A model generated the notes under the pieces. That model was not told where the DNA came from. It did no database searches and saw only the letters and a program-made list of their open reading frames with translations. DNA of 28,733 nt from a virus. Positions 21,105 through 28,733 of the stretch are shown here, piece after piece. The stretch spans positions 1-28,733 of the IMG/VR virus record IMGVR_UViG_3300046804_006063; one strand, written 5' to 3'. Positions within the stretch are counted from its first letter, which is position 1. The number at the start of each line of letters is the position of its first letter. A program made the translations under genes and the position numbers.

Positions 21105-22418
21105 GTGCCCAGAATATCACTTTGGCAGGAAGGTCGCCATTCAAATGATTATAAATTCCTGGATCGCAATATTGCAGAAATGTTTACTGCCGGCGGTACT
21201 TCGGTCTATATTCACAAATATCTGGGGCCTGCAGACAACACCCTGAGCCTGAACACCAGCAACAGCACTGTGACTGGCAACAGTGTATTGATATTCAGCA
21301 ACACCAGCAATGTCAGCGTGGGACAGTTTGTGTTTGGTGCCAATATTCCCAGCAACACCAAGGTGGGCGCTAAGACCGCCAACACAGTAACCCTGACCAA
21401 CAGCGTAAGCAACACCGTGGTTACAGGATCCACTGTGCGTTTCAGCGCCATCAACGATGCCACTCAGCCTGTGTACACCAATCAGAGTGCGCTGAATATT
21501 CAGGATCTGTTGCTGTTGGAAAATCGTGATAGAAAATACGATACCAATGTGTACAACCTCAGAGGCATATACAATGTACAGGATCTGGACTTTGATCTCA
21601 GTCAGTTTGGATTGTTTTTACAGAACGACACAGTGTTTATCACTTTTCATCTGAATGAAATGGTACAGAGACTGGGACGCAAAATCATCAGTGGCGATGT
21701 TATAGAGCTGCCGCATCTGAAAGATTTTTACAGTCTGGAGGAAACAGTGCCTATTGCACTGAAGCGATTCTATGTGGTCAAGGATGCCATACGCAGTGCA
21801 GAAGGATACAGTCCCACCTGGTGGCCGCATCTGTGGCGCATCAAGGCCACGCCCTTGGTGGACAGCCAGGAATACAAACAGATCCTGAAGGAAATTCAGG
21901 CAGGCACTGCCAACACCACACTGAGCGATCTGATCAGCACAGTGAGCAAAGTCAATCAGGTCAATGACGCAATCATTGAACGAGCAGAGCAATTGGTTCC
22001 CGAAAGTGGTTACGATGTAACTCCTTACTGGATACCGCCCATGAGCGATGGTACAAAATACGGTACTCCGTTGCCACCAGATGCCAGCCCTGTGGAACGA
22101 TTTGAAGGATACCTAGTGGGCAATAGTTCACCACCCAATGGACGACCAGTTACCACAGGAACCACCTTTCCTGCTGCTCCTGCTGAGGGGGACTTTTTCC
22201 TCAGACTGGATTTCTTCCCCAATCGTTTGTTCAGATGGGACGGTGTTCATTGGGTCAAAGTCCAGGATGATGTTCGCACTCCGCTTACACACGGCCTGGG
22301 CGAAACTCAGCAGGATCGTTTTATCAACGACGATACCACATTCACCAACAGTGAAGGCAACACCGAGACCACACTTCAAGACCTCAGCACATTACTGAGA
22401 CCCGATAGCGATTACTAA
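21105..22418 (+). CDS. 14: neck protein, gp14-like, with inserted beta domain
   Basis: Head-tail connector partner of gp13. The signature LNEMVQRLGRKIISGDVIEL then PHLKDFYSLEETVPIALKRF and YSPTWWPHLWRIK is the gp14 core. T4 gp14 has 256 residues; this one has 437. The excess is an Asn/Ser/Thr/Val-rich beta insertion at ~45-118 (TSNVSVGQFVFGANIPSNTK) and a C-terminal extension with FFPNRLFRWDGVHWVKVQDD. The start is GTG, preceded by AAGGAG at good spacing and a late box. No ATG fits, and MPRISLWQEG is the expected N-terminus. The gp15 gene follows after two bases. Confidence 0.86.
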   Translation: MPRISLWQEGRHSNDYKFLDRNIAEMFTAGGTSVYIHKYLGPADNTLSLNTSNSTVTGNSVLIFSNTSNVSVGQFVFGANIPSNTKVGAKTANTVTLTNSVSNTVVTGSTVRFSAINDATQPVYTNQSALNIQDLLLLENRDRKYDTNVYNLRGIYNVQDLDFDLSQFGLFLQNDTVFITFHLNEMVQRLGRKIISGDVIELPHLKDFYSLEETVPIALKRFYVVKDAIRSAEGYSPTWWPHLWRIKATPLVDSQEYKQILKEIQAGTANTTLSDLISTVSKVNQVNDAIIERAEQLVPESGYDVTPYWIPPMSDGTKYGTPLPPDASPVERFEGYLVGNSSPPNGRPVTTGTTFPAAPAEGDFFLRLDFFPNRLFRWDGVHWVKVQDDVRTPLTHGLGETQQDRFINDDTTFTNSEGNTETTLQDLSTLLRPDSDY

Positions 22419-22420
22419 TT

Positions 22421-23821
22421 ATGAGTTACCAACAGCATTTTTACGACGAACAAATCAAGCGTTTCATTGTTCAGGTGATCCGAGCCCTGAGTAATTTTCA
22501 GGTGCAATTTGGCGACGGCACTCTGTACCGTGTGCCTGTGACTTATGGCGACAGCAGCCGTCAGGCTCAGAGCATCATTGCTCGCAACAGTGAAAACAGC
22601 ATACCCAGCTGTCCACTAATCAGTGTGTACATCACTGATCTCAAATACGATCGTGCCAGAATTCAGGATCCCACATTTATTGACAAAGTCAGTGTCAGAA
22701 CCAGAGCCTACGACCCAGTCACTGACAGTTATCTGAATCGCCAGGGCAACGCCTACAGCATTGAACGTCAGATGCCAGTACCCTACAAACTCACAATGAA
22801 GGCTGATGTCTGGACCAGCAATAGTGATCAGAAGTTCCAGCTGCTGGAACAGATCCTGGTGTTATTCAACCCAGCACTGGAAATTCAGAGCACCGACAAC
22901 TACATTGATTGGACCAGCTTGAGTTATATGGAACTCACTGACAGCACCTGGAGTAGTCGCAGCATACCTCAGGGCACCGATGATCAGATAGATATCAGCA
23001 GCGTGACTTTTGAAATCCCCATCTGGCTCACTGCTCCAGCTCGTGTGAAAAAGATGGGAGTCATACACAAAGTGGTGGCTGGCATATTCAACCCCACAGG
23101 CGACCTGGCTGAATTTGTGGCCAGCGATGATCTGCTGTTGGGTACCCGACAGGGTATTACATTTCAGAACTATGGGGTCTGGGTCAATGACGGCGAGGTA
23201 CAATTACTCAAGTTCAATCCAGTAAAAACCCAACCCAGTGAATCAGATGTCCAATCCCAAGTGGTGTTGGGTACCAGTAAAGATTGGTCAGCTGCTCTGG
23301 AAAAATACGGAGTGGTTCGCAATGGTCTCAGTCAGTTACGCCTGATCCTGGGCACTCAGGACGGTTTTGACAGTGGCACTGAAATAGTGGGAACCATTGC
23401 TCTGAATCCCTTGGATGACAAGATACTGTTGTTTACTGTGGATACTGATACCTTACCCACCAACACAATGAGCCCAGTGACTGCCATCATTGATCCCACC
23501 AGAGTTTATCCGGGGTACGGTGGTCTACCAGCAGCCACAAACGGTCAAAGATACCTGCTGCTCAAAGCCACCGGCAATGCCGATGACGCCGAAAGCCCAG
23601 TGGGATGGACTGCTAATGGATACGAAACTGTTGCTAGCGCCAATGACATTATTGAATATGATGGAGTCAAATGGGTTTTGGTTTTTGACAGTTCAGCTAC
23701 TACCACCACTCAGTATGTTTCAAACCTGACCAATGGTCGCCAATATAAGTACTCACAAGGAACCTGGACCAAAAGCTGGGAAGGTGAGTATCAACCTCTA
23801 AATTGGCGTTTGATTTTGTAA
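22421..23821 (+). CDS. 15: tail sheath stabiliser/tail completion protein, gp15-like
   Basis: The N-terminal 230 residues follow T4 gp15 in order: HFYDEQIKRFIVQVIRALSN (FYNSSFRRY in T4), LYRVPVTYGDSS (IRVPITYAS), PLISVYITDLKYDRARIQDP, and MPVPYKLTMKADVWTSNSDQ then FQLLEQILVLFNPALEI (FQIVEQILPYFQP). gp15 caps the tail, holds sheath and tube together and contacts the neck. T4 gp15 has 272 residues. The extra ~190 here form a C-terminal extension including NDIIEYDGVKWVLVFDSS and TNGRQYKYSQGTWTKSWEGE, similar in style to modules in gp14 and the sheath. There is no Shine-Dalgarno; the ATG lies two bases after the gp14 stop, so reinitiation is likely. Confidence 0.85.
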   Translation: MSYQQHFYDEQIKRFIVQVIRALSNFQVQFGDGTLYRVPVTYGDSSRQAQSIIARNSENSIPSCPLISVYITDLKYDRARIQDPTFIDKVSVRTRAYDPVTDSYLNRQGNAYSIERQMPVPYKLTMKADVWTSNSDQKFQLLEQILVLFNPALEIQSTDNYIDWTSLSYMELTDSTWSSRSIPQGTDDQIDISSVTFEIPIWLTAPARVKKMGVIHKVVAGIFNPTGDLAEFVASDDLLLGTRQGITFQNYGVWVNDGEVQLLKFNPVKTQPSESDVQSQVVLGTSKDWSAALEKYGVVRNGLSQLRLILGTQDGFDSGTEIVGTIALNPLDDKILLFTVDTDTLPTNTMSPVTAIIDPTRVYPGYGGLPAATNGQRYLLLKATGNADDAESPVGWTANGYETVASANDIIEYDGVKWVLVFDSSATTTTQYVSNLTNGRQYKYSQGTWTKSWEGEYQPLNWRLIL

Positions 23822-23871
23822 AACATCTTCTCTAATTTTTACGTCTGGGTTTGTATCAAAAACAAAATCCA

Positions 23872-24339
23872 ATGAAACAAATACCAGAAAAACCACGTAA
23901 TAAATCAGTCATCGGTGTGGGTGCATTACTGTATTCAGTAAATACGCAAAGATGCATGTATTTGTTGCGAAGCCAAAAACAAAAAAATACCTGGGGGTTG
24001 GTGGGTGGTAAACAAAATCCTGGTGAATCTGTGTATGATACACTATATCGTGAAATCAATGAAGAAATTGGCAGTATGCCTGATCCTCATCGTCTGCTTC
24101 CTCTGGAAACATTTACCAGCGATGATGACTATTTCAAGTTCATCACTTTTATTTGTGTGGTTCCTGATGAATTTATACCCAAACTAAATCACGAGCATCA
24201 TGGTTATTGTTGGATACGGTTGGGCGAGTTCCCTAAACCGCTGCATCCGGGTTTATGGAATACTATGAATTTTGATGTAATCAAACAAAAAATTGCCACT
24301 CTGAACAAAGTCAAAGAGTGGCAATTTAATCCTGTCTGA
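23872..24339 (+). CDS. Nudix hydrolase
   Basis: A 155-residue protein with an exact Nudix box: G46-x5-E52-x7-R60-E61-x2-E64-E65-x-G67, within GGKQNPGESVYDTLYREINE. The flanking KNTWGLVGG and the ending WIRLGEFPKPLHPGLWNTMN suggest a nucleotide-linked substrate such as NADH/ADP-ribose or a nucleotide sugar, but the substrate cannot be read from sequence. An in-frame TTG lies seven codons upstream. ATG is preferred; neither has a Shine-Dalgarno. It is the last plus-strand gene after gp15. Its 3' coding end contains the terminator of the convergent minus-strand cassette. T4 also encodes a Nudix protein (nudE), but I see no specific match. Confidence 0.9.
   Translation: MKQIPEKPRNKSVIGVGALLYSVNTQRCMYLLRSQKQKNTWGLVGGKQNPGESVYDTLYREINEEIGSMPDPHRLLPLETFTSDDDYFKFITFICVVPDEFIPKLNHEHHGYCWIRLGEFPKPLHPGLWNTMNFDVIKQKIATLNKVKEWQFNPV
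24281..24327 (-). terminator. rho-independent terminator of the minus-strand glycan cassette
   Basis: A perfect 13-bp stem (AAATTGCCACTCT / AGAGTGGCAATTT, 12-base loop) is followed on the minus strand by TTTTTTGTTTGA. It lies 20 bases past the stop of the 117-aa gene and entirely within the coding sequence of the convergent Nudix gene. No T-run follows in the plus direction. Confidence 0.88.
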
Positions 24340-24346
24340 TTGCGGT

Positions 24347-24700
24347 CTATTCTGTGATCCAGGGTTCCAGGGCAACTAGGTCCATTGCACTGAATTTGAT
24401 GTCACTGATTTCAGTGATACTGACTTTGATGTCTGGTAACTCAATGGTTTCGTTCAGCAGTGCATTTATTTGCTCCATGAATTCTGCCATGAATTCTGCC
24501 TTGATCACAACACCATTGTCCTGTTGTTCACCATATTTTTCAAACAATTTTTGTCTGGTGGTTTCGAAATGAGCTAGTTCAGAACCAATTATTTTGATTA
24601 ATTTACTCAAACGAAAACTGACCTGGATGGGTAATTCTGTTTTGATTAATTTATCTAAACTGGGCTCTGCATTTTTCAGTTGTGCTATATTGATAGTCAT
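24347..24700 (-). CDS. conserved phage protein of unknown function (117 aa)
   Basis: A helical, acidic protein starting MTINIAQLKNAEPSLDKLIK and continuing LPIQVSFRLSKLIKIIGSEL, then RQKLFEKYGEQQDNG and a C-terminal SAMDLVALEPWI. This layout is shared by many small proteins of tailed phages (the DUF1617-like group), usually near virion genes, with no known function. An in-frame TTG 45 bases upstream is less likely than ATG 24700. A box-like TATATATA is spaced five bases before that ATG, as at other leaderless starts. It is the last gene before the embedded terminator and may be independent of the sugar genes upstream. Confidence 0.75.
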   Translation of the reverse strand: MTINIAQLKNAEPSLDKLIKTELPIQVSFRLSKLIKIIGSELAHFETTRQKLFEKYGEQQDNGVVIKAEFMAEFMEQINALLNETIELPDIKVSITEISDIKFSAMDLVALEPWITE

Positions 24701-24705
24701 ATTGA

Positions 24706-24713
24706 TATATATA
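24706..24713 (-). promoter_or_regulatory. weak late-type promoter box
   Basis: TATATATA, a 7/8 match to TATAAATA, followed by TCAAT and ATG 24700. The spacing is that of the leaderless class, but the AT-rich context makes a chance match likelier here. Confidence 0.35.
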
Positions 24714-24723
24714 CTTTTTCCAG

Positions 24724-25605
24724 TTATTGCAAAAAATTTGCCCAAGTTTCAATATGATGCTGCCAATCATAATGGTCTCTGGCATATTGTTGCTGAGATT
24801 CACACAGATTCTGATACAGAGTTGGGTTGTCTCTGAGTTCAATCAAATGTTCACAGCATGCTGACATAAAATCAGCCTGATCCAAAGGCAAATGAATTCC
24901 TGTGGGGTTTTCAGCATAATATCCCACTGCTGTGCCCAGGGTAAGTCTGCCAGCCGCAGCAGCTTCCATCATGGGTAGACCTGCACCTTCTTCAATGCTT
25001 GACATAATTATTGCATCTACATTTTGATAAAACTTTGGCATAGCCAAATAATGATGCTGCGGAATTTCCAGAGGAATTCCCAGGCGCTCACTGAGTTGAC
25101 TAACCAATTTGCCTCTCTTGATTTCTTGGCCAGCAAAATTGAAGCTTTCCAAGGCCCCAGCAAATCCCATGCGATTTATCTGAGTGTTGGGTTTATGATA
25201 AAATCTATCAAATTCAATACCCAAGTGAGTAATTTGAGGCACTCTGCAAACACCAAATTCAGCAGATTTCTGTTTGAGAATGTTTGATACTACTGCATAG
25301 CCAGCAAGTTGCTCATATATATTGATTCCAGTTTGGCTGTTGCACAGCAGTATGTCCCATTGACCGTGTGCCATAAAGATTATTTTTTCAGGAGAAATTT
25401 GATATTCATTTATCAGTTTACTGGGGTAATTGGTTACAAAAGCATCAATTGTTTCAGAAATTGATTGCATCTCCTCCAGAGAATAACCTGCGGTGAAGTC
25501 TAAAATTTCACAGTTTACACCATAACTAAAAAGATACTTGCATAAACTAAAATGAATCGTACCCAACGCCCATTTATTTTCTGTATAAAAGACTATTCGT
25601 TTCAC
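24724..25605 (-). CDS. glycosyltransferase, GT-B fold (GT4-like)
   Basis: The 293 residues start MKRIVFYTENKWALGTIHFS with a compact N-terminal half and a better conserved C-terminal nucleotide-sugar domain. The acceptor/donor motif E206-x7-E214 lies in IEEGAGLPMMEAAAAG, and MGFAGALESFNFAGQE precedes it. The GTG at 25605 is chosen over upstream in-frame ATG because it overlaps the stop of the methyltransferase gene by four bases (GTGA), a sign of translational coupling, and because MKRIVFYT is a typical GT-B opening. It is the third sugar transferase in the cassette. The target could be a virion glycan, a host surface molecule or modified DNA; nothing in the sequence decides. Confidence 0.83.
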   Translation of the reverse strand: MKRIVFYTENKWALGTIHFSLCKYLFSYGVNCEILDFTAGYSLEEMQSISETIDAFVTNYPSKLINEYQISPEKIIFMAHGQWDILLCNSQTGINIYEQLAGYAVVSNILKQKSAEFGVCRVPQITHLGIEFDRFYHKPNTQINRMGFAGALESFNFAGQEIKRGKLVSQLSERLGIPLEIPQHHYLAMPKFYQNVDAIIMSSIEEGAGLPMMEAAAAGRLTLGTAVGYYAENPTGIHLPLDQADFMSACCEHLIELRDNPTLYQNLCESQQQYARDHYDWQHHIETWANFLQ

Positions 25606-26183
25606 AAATAAAATACTCCATAATATGCAGTACCATAGCATCCGGATTCAGATAATTGAATCAAATTGGATTGTGATGATCCTATGCAACTATCTAGCAA
25701 TTCTTTTGTTAATTCAATAGGATGACCCTCATGTGGGGGTATATTGACCCATTCGAAAATTCTTAGAGTTTTAGCTGATTTTTTTGCTTGAGATAGCAGT
25801 TTACGAACATCATGCACATGTTGCAAACAATTGTAGATCCAGACCTCATCCCAATCAGTTTCAATGTTGTTTTCACCCAAATCTACTTTGACATCAATGT
25901 TATGTATTGCATATCTGTCCACAGTCCACTTTGGATAAGCAATGGGATCAATAACCAAACCTTTTTTTAGGTTAATACACTTCAGCAACATGGAGGAAGG
26001 GCCTCCGCCAATATCTAAAATTGATTTTCCATGAACATCAAATGAATAATGAGTTCTGGAAAGTTGCATGTATTTTGCATAAACATAGTGTTTTTGATCT
26101 TCATCAAAAGTGTTACAGCAATTGCCCCAGTATGATTTCTCAAAATCGTATTCGTTATAATTTTCCATATATATTTTGTCCAT
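25602..26183 (-). CDS. SAM-dependent methyltransferase (class I)
   Basis: A 193-residue Rossmann-type methyltransferase. SAM-binding motif I is SILDIGGGPSSMLLK (54-68), the acidic loop is GLVIDP (75-80), and motif IV-like DEVWIYNCLQHVHD lies at 112-125. The N-terminal YWGNCCNTFDEDQKHYVYAK is typical of small-molecule methyltransferases found in glycan clusters. A second ATG five codons in (26168) is also possible; neither start has a clear Shine-Dalgarno. Overlap with the following glycosyltransferase by four bases and an 11-base gap from the gene before show an operon. It probably methylates a sugar made by the neighbouring transferases; this is inferred from context. Confidence 0.82.
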   Translation of the reverse strand: MDKIYMENYNEYDFEKSYWGNCCNTFDEDQKHYVYAKYMQLSRTHYSFDVHGKSILDIGGGPSSMLLKCINLKKGLVIDPIAYPKWTVDRYAIHNIDVKVDLGENNIETDWDEVWIYNCLQHVHDVRKLLSQAKKSAKTLRIFEWVNIPPHEGHPIELTKELLDSCIGSSQSNLIQLSESGCYGTAYYGVFYL

Positions 26184-26194
26184 TTAGATGTTGT

Positions 26195-27067
26195 CTAACC
26201 GCAGGCTATATCATTCTGTTGAATTCTTGCAAAACGTTCTGCTTCATATATTTTCTGTGTATCAATGTTTATCACCATACTGTCGTAATTGAGATATTTT
26301 GCAATAACATTTGGGGAATTCCTAATGTCCTGATCACTTAGTTTCATGGTGTTATAACATCCATACCACGGTTGGTTGATTAATGAGTCTATGGTTCCGG
26401 TAAAAACATGGTTTTCGTGAAAATCTGGAATATATTTTTTTTGATGCAACAACAAATAATCACTGTCAGACATCAATGGTAGATAAAACAAGTTACGAAT
26501 TTTTGGCAATGGGTATCTGCCCCACCAGTAACTGTAACTGCACCAGTGTTCACAATTGTTTCTGTAATCCTGATCCATCAAAAAAGGATCCACCAACTGC
26601 CCTATATAACTGCTGCGAAACCAATAAAAATTTCCCTTCCAGTGCCAATGCCATTGGGATCCCACTAAATCTGCTCCAGACTGCAGATGCTCCAAGCAAA
26701 GGGCAGCATGATCTACCAAGCCCAGCAACATATAGTGTTGCCAACTGATTGCGTTCTGCCACTGTGCCTCGTCGTGCTGGCTGGCTCCTTTGCAATGCAA
26801 ATACAGTCCCCAAAAATCAGCTTGTTGCGAATGATGCCACAGGGTTCTCAAGGCTGGAAATTCATAAGCAGAAGCATCCCGGCCAGTGTTGATAAAACAA
26901 ACACGCAATCCAGAAAAGTCACATTCACAAACCCAATCATCACTATGCACAATATAAATCACACAGGTTTTTAGAATGCTTGCACGCAATCTATTCAGGA
27001 TGTAAGCTAAACTGGCATTGGTACGGATCAGCTGATTTACACAGATATATATTCTGATTTCAGGCAT
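26195..27067 (-). CDS. putative glycosyltransferase, RgpF-like
   Basis: A 290-residue protein with features I associate with rhamnan-synthesis F-type and related transferases: an N-terminal strand-helix start (EIRIYICVNQ), NTGRDASAYEFPAL (60-73) like the N-x-GRD motif, FWGLYLHCKGAS (85-96) like the LKLHTKKS motif, and KGNFYWFRSSYIGQLV (144-159) like the GNFWWA segment. It is unusually rich in Trp, His and Tyr. There is no classic DxD. The start overlaps the preceding methyltransferase by eight bases (ATGCCTGA). The class is moderately supported; the sugar and acceptor are unknown. Confidence 0.65.
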   Translation of the reverse strand: MPEIRIYICVNQLIRTNASLAYILNRLRASILKTCVIYIVHSDDWVCECDFSGLRVCFINTGRDASAYEFPALRTLWHHSQQADFWGLYLHCKGASQHDEAQWQNAISWQHYMLLGLVDHAALCLEHLQSGADLVGSQWHWHWKGNFYWFRSSYIGQLVDPFLMDQDYRNNCEHWCSYSYWWGRYPLPKIRNLFYLPLMSDSDYLLLHQKKYIPDFHENHVFTGTIDSLINQPWYGCYNTMKLSDQDIRNSPNVIAKYLNYDSMVINIDTQKIYEAERFARIQQNDIACG

Positions 27068-27605
27068 AATGCACTAGACCAGTGCCGCTCCAATGTCCCA
27101 AACCAGTGAGATCTGTTTTGGGATTACGCACTGATTGCCACCATCGTTGCATGGGTTCATTGAGGTGTATGTCATCCCATAACACCAAACCTGAGTAATG
27201 GTTATCCAAAAACCACTGATGAAATTGAGCTTCCTGAATGCCATCGTGTGGGTCCACATCAACAAATATAAATGGAGCACTCAGTATTAGATCTTTGTCA
27301 TTGCGAAAATCTCCCAATCTGAATTCCACATTATCTGGAACATTGACTATTTTTCTCACATCCACTATATCGTAGCTCACCACGTGATTGTGGCCCTGAC
27401 TCAGAGCCAGTGAGCCACTGCCGTGATAAGTGCCCACTTCAATCAGATTCTGGTTTCGATAATATTGAGCTGTGGCCACTAACAAAACATAGTGTTCTGA
27501 CCCTGACGGGTGTGGAGCACTCAACCCATGCTCACCGAAAATTCTCCTTTGAACATTAGTATCCACATGTTTCACTGTGGCCATTATGTGGTCAATTAGG
27601 TGCAT
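27060..27605 (-). CDS. SAM-dependent methyltransferase (Methyltransf_24-like)
   Basis: The 181 residues show LIEVGTYHGSGSLALS (54-69) as SAM motif I, VVSYDIVD (75-82) as motif II, FIFVDVDPHDG (112-122) with the metal/catalytic acidic cluster, and SGLVLWDDIHL (138-148). This order is that of the O-methyltransferase-like group acting in sugar or secondary metabolite pathways. The frame is open further upstream, but ATG 27605 is chosen. It lies one base after the stop of the upstream glycosyltransferase, and AGGT precedes it in the end of that gene. It overlaps the next gene by eight bases. Confidence 0.83.
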   Translation of the reverse strand: MHLIDHIMATVKHVDTNVQRRIFGEHGLSAPHPSGSEHYVLLVATAQYYRNQNLIEVGTYHGSGSLALSQGHNHVVSYDIVDVRKIVNVPDNVEFRLGDFRNDKDLILSAPFIFVDVDPHDGIQEAQFHQWFLDNHYSGLVLWDDIHLNEPMQRWWQSVRNPKTDLTGLGHWSGTGLVHYA

Positions 27606-27606
27606 A

Positions 27607-28731
27607 TTAGTTACCTGGGTAATATCTACGAAGCCAGTCCAGGTTGGTTCTATCTGGATGATGTTGATACCATCCAGCGCCAGTATACACATCAAAAACC
27701 ATCTGAAAATATTCTTCATACATCTCAGACACTCGATCCAGACTGAAATTATTCATAGCCCATTCACGGCAAGCAGCAGGTCTAATATTACTGATATTGT
27801 TTACTGCCCAACACCAATGATCGAATGTTCTACAACGGTAGCCAGTGATGCCATGCAAATTATACTCGCTGAAAGCTCCCCAATCAGATGTAATAATCGG
27901 ACAACCTGAAAACAGAGCTTCCATAGCTGCACCTCCAAAAGGTTCATTGAACATCGAAGGCAAGAAGAAACCCTTTGCCCGAGACATTAGCTCTTTTCGT
28001 CTGTCTGTATTTGCGTAACCAATATGTTGAATCTTATCTGTTTGTTTATATCCATGTTCTTCTAAAGAACCTTGTCCAGCAATCTTGAGATTTATTCCCA
28101 ATTTATCACAAACTTGATATGCAACATCAATTCCTTTACCTGGATAAACTCTACCCAGAAACAAGAAATAATCTTGTTTTTCTTCAGAGTAAGAAAAATC
28201 TTCTGGATCAAAGTAATTAGGTATTACAGCATGATACCAATCTTCCTTGCATTGACCAACTGCTTCTTTCCCCCCAACTGCTGACCGAATAGCATAAGAT
28301 TCGTAAATTCTAAACTTAGCAAATTGACCTTCAGCATATCCAATTCCAGGTTCAACTACAATAACCTCCTGATGAAAAGCGTCGCAGATTGGTTTATGCC
28401 CCCAACCCCAGAAAGGTAAAAGAAAATCAGTCAGGGTCTTTCTCTTGGCAATTTCTCTGATTGCATTTTTATAGAAAGTTTGATATGCATGATCGCTCAT
28501 ATCAAACTTAAAAAAAGATTTCCTCCAGTCATAAGAACCATAAGCAATCTCAAGATCTTCGTTAGTTGTTACGGTAATATGTTCCGTACAATTAACAACT
28601 GAATCCTCGTGACCATAATGGTAAACCGTATGACCACGTTTGGTCATCATATCACAAAATCTTCTTACCTTGGTGGTGTATGCGCACGCAGAATATTCTT
28701 TATTCGTAACCGTATGAGGAAGTCCTAGACA
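27607..28731 (-). CDS. glycosyltransferase family 4, N-terminus beyond window
   Basis: The frame is open to the right window edge, so the start is missing. The visible protein begins LGLPHTVTNKEYSACAYTTK, which reads as the first strand of a GT-B N-domain, so probably only a few residues are lost. The donor domain has YFLFLGRVYPGKGIDVAYQV, INLKIAGQGSLEEHG and the E-x7-E motif in EPFGGAAMEALFSGCPIITS. These are standard GT4 features. Met codons further in (near 28650) are internal, because the homologous N-terminal strand lies before them. It is the first visible gene of the five-gene glycan cassette, and the cassette may continue to the right. Confidence 0.88.
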   Translation of the reverse strand, partial: CLGLPHTVTNKEYSACAYTTKVRRFCDMMTKRGHTVYHYGHEDSVVNCTEHITVTTNEDLEIAYGSYDWRKSFFKFDMSDHAYQTFYKNAIREIAKRKTLTDFLLPFWGWGHKPICDAFHQEVIVVEPGIGYAEGQFAKFRIYESYAIRSAVGGKEAVGQCKEDWYHAVIPNYFDPEDFSYSEEKQDYFLFLGRVYPGKGIDVAYQVCDKLGINLKIAGQGSLEEHGYKQTDKIQHIGYANTDRRKELMSRAKGFFLPSMFNEPFGGAAMEALFSGCPIITSDWGAFSEYNLHGITGYRCRTFDHWCWAVNNISNIRPAACREWAMNNFSLDRVSEMYEEYFQMVFDVYTGAGWYQHHPDRTNLDWLRRYYPGN

Positions 28732-28733
28732 AT

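Noticed and set aside
23937-23944. AGTAAATA box within the Nudix gene
   Set aside because: It lies inside coding sequence with no start at the expected distance; probably chance.
1-28733. tRNA genes, CRISPR arrays, insertion sequences, integrase or attachment sites
   Set aside because: No cloverleaf with TTCRA arm, no regularly spaced direct repeats, no transposase or recombinase motifs were seen.

Overview
This window is part of the genome of a T4-like tailed phage with a contractile tail (Caudoviricetes, formerly Myoviridae). It carries recognisable forms of T4 genes 1, 4, 13, 14, 15, 16, 17, 18 and 19. The neck and tail proteins look like the versions seen in marine and freshwater T4-like phages rather than those of coliphage T4. 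No integrase, tRNA, rRNA, CRISPR array or insertion sequence is visible. The host cannot be named from this sequence, but Shine-Dalgarno sequences (AAGGA/AGGAG) precede many genes, so it is an ordinary bacterium.

Layout. (A) 1-3308, minus: a large structural protein running off the left edge and the large terminase. (B) 3365-3916, plus: an HNH endonuclease transcribed divergently from terminase and ending in its own hairpin terminator. (C) 3919-10881, minus: a block of six proteins, plus a 29-codon gene, most of which begin with a short [M-K/R-x-F-x-x-(Y/F)L-x-E]-type leader like the capsid targeting sequence of T4 internal head proteins. One is a probable ADP-ribosyltransferase and two are long modular zinc-ribbon proteins. 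A GIY-YIG homing endonuclease (plus, 5637-6608) is inserted in this block. (D) 10902-15723, minus: small terminase, head-completion nuclease gp4, a small conserved protein, a tube-like baseplate protein, the tail tube, and a Vsr-type (EDxHD) homing endonuclease. (E) 15865-19095, minus: an unusually long tail sheath. (F) 19245-19589, plus: a Cys-rich HNH-like protein. (G) 19576-21056, minus: dNMP kinase and neck protein gp13. (H) 21105-24339, plus: neck protein gp14, tail completion protein gp15 and a Nudix hydrolase. (I) 24347-28733, minus: a small conserved protein and a glycan cassette of three glycosyltransferases alternating with two methyltransferases, open at the right edge.

Regulation. 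Almost every transcription unit starts with a match to the T4 late promoter box TATAAATA, and every divergent gene pair has two such boxes back to back. If the box sits at -13 to -6 as in T4, the transcription start falls exactly on the A of the start codon for five genes with good boxes (1734, 5523, 12161, 19245, 21056), on that A for a sixth with a weaker box (24700), and one base before it for terminase. None of these has a Shine-Dalgarno sequence, so they would be leaderless late mRNAs. Other units have 9-16 nt leaders, mostly with a Shine-Dalgarno, or longer leaders starting with a stem-loop.

Most notable: (1) the leaderless late promoter architecture; (2) the block of putative capsid-targeted proteins, including an Alt-like packaged ADP-ribosyltransferase and possible polyproteins with repeated (L/I)xE|(A/S) prohead-protease sites; (3) terminators of one gene embedded in the coding end of the convergent neighbour, seen twice. 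Functional assignments rest on motifs and remembered family features; no database search was run.
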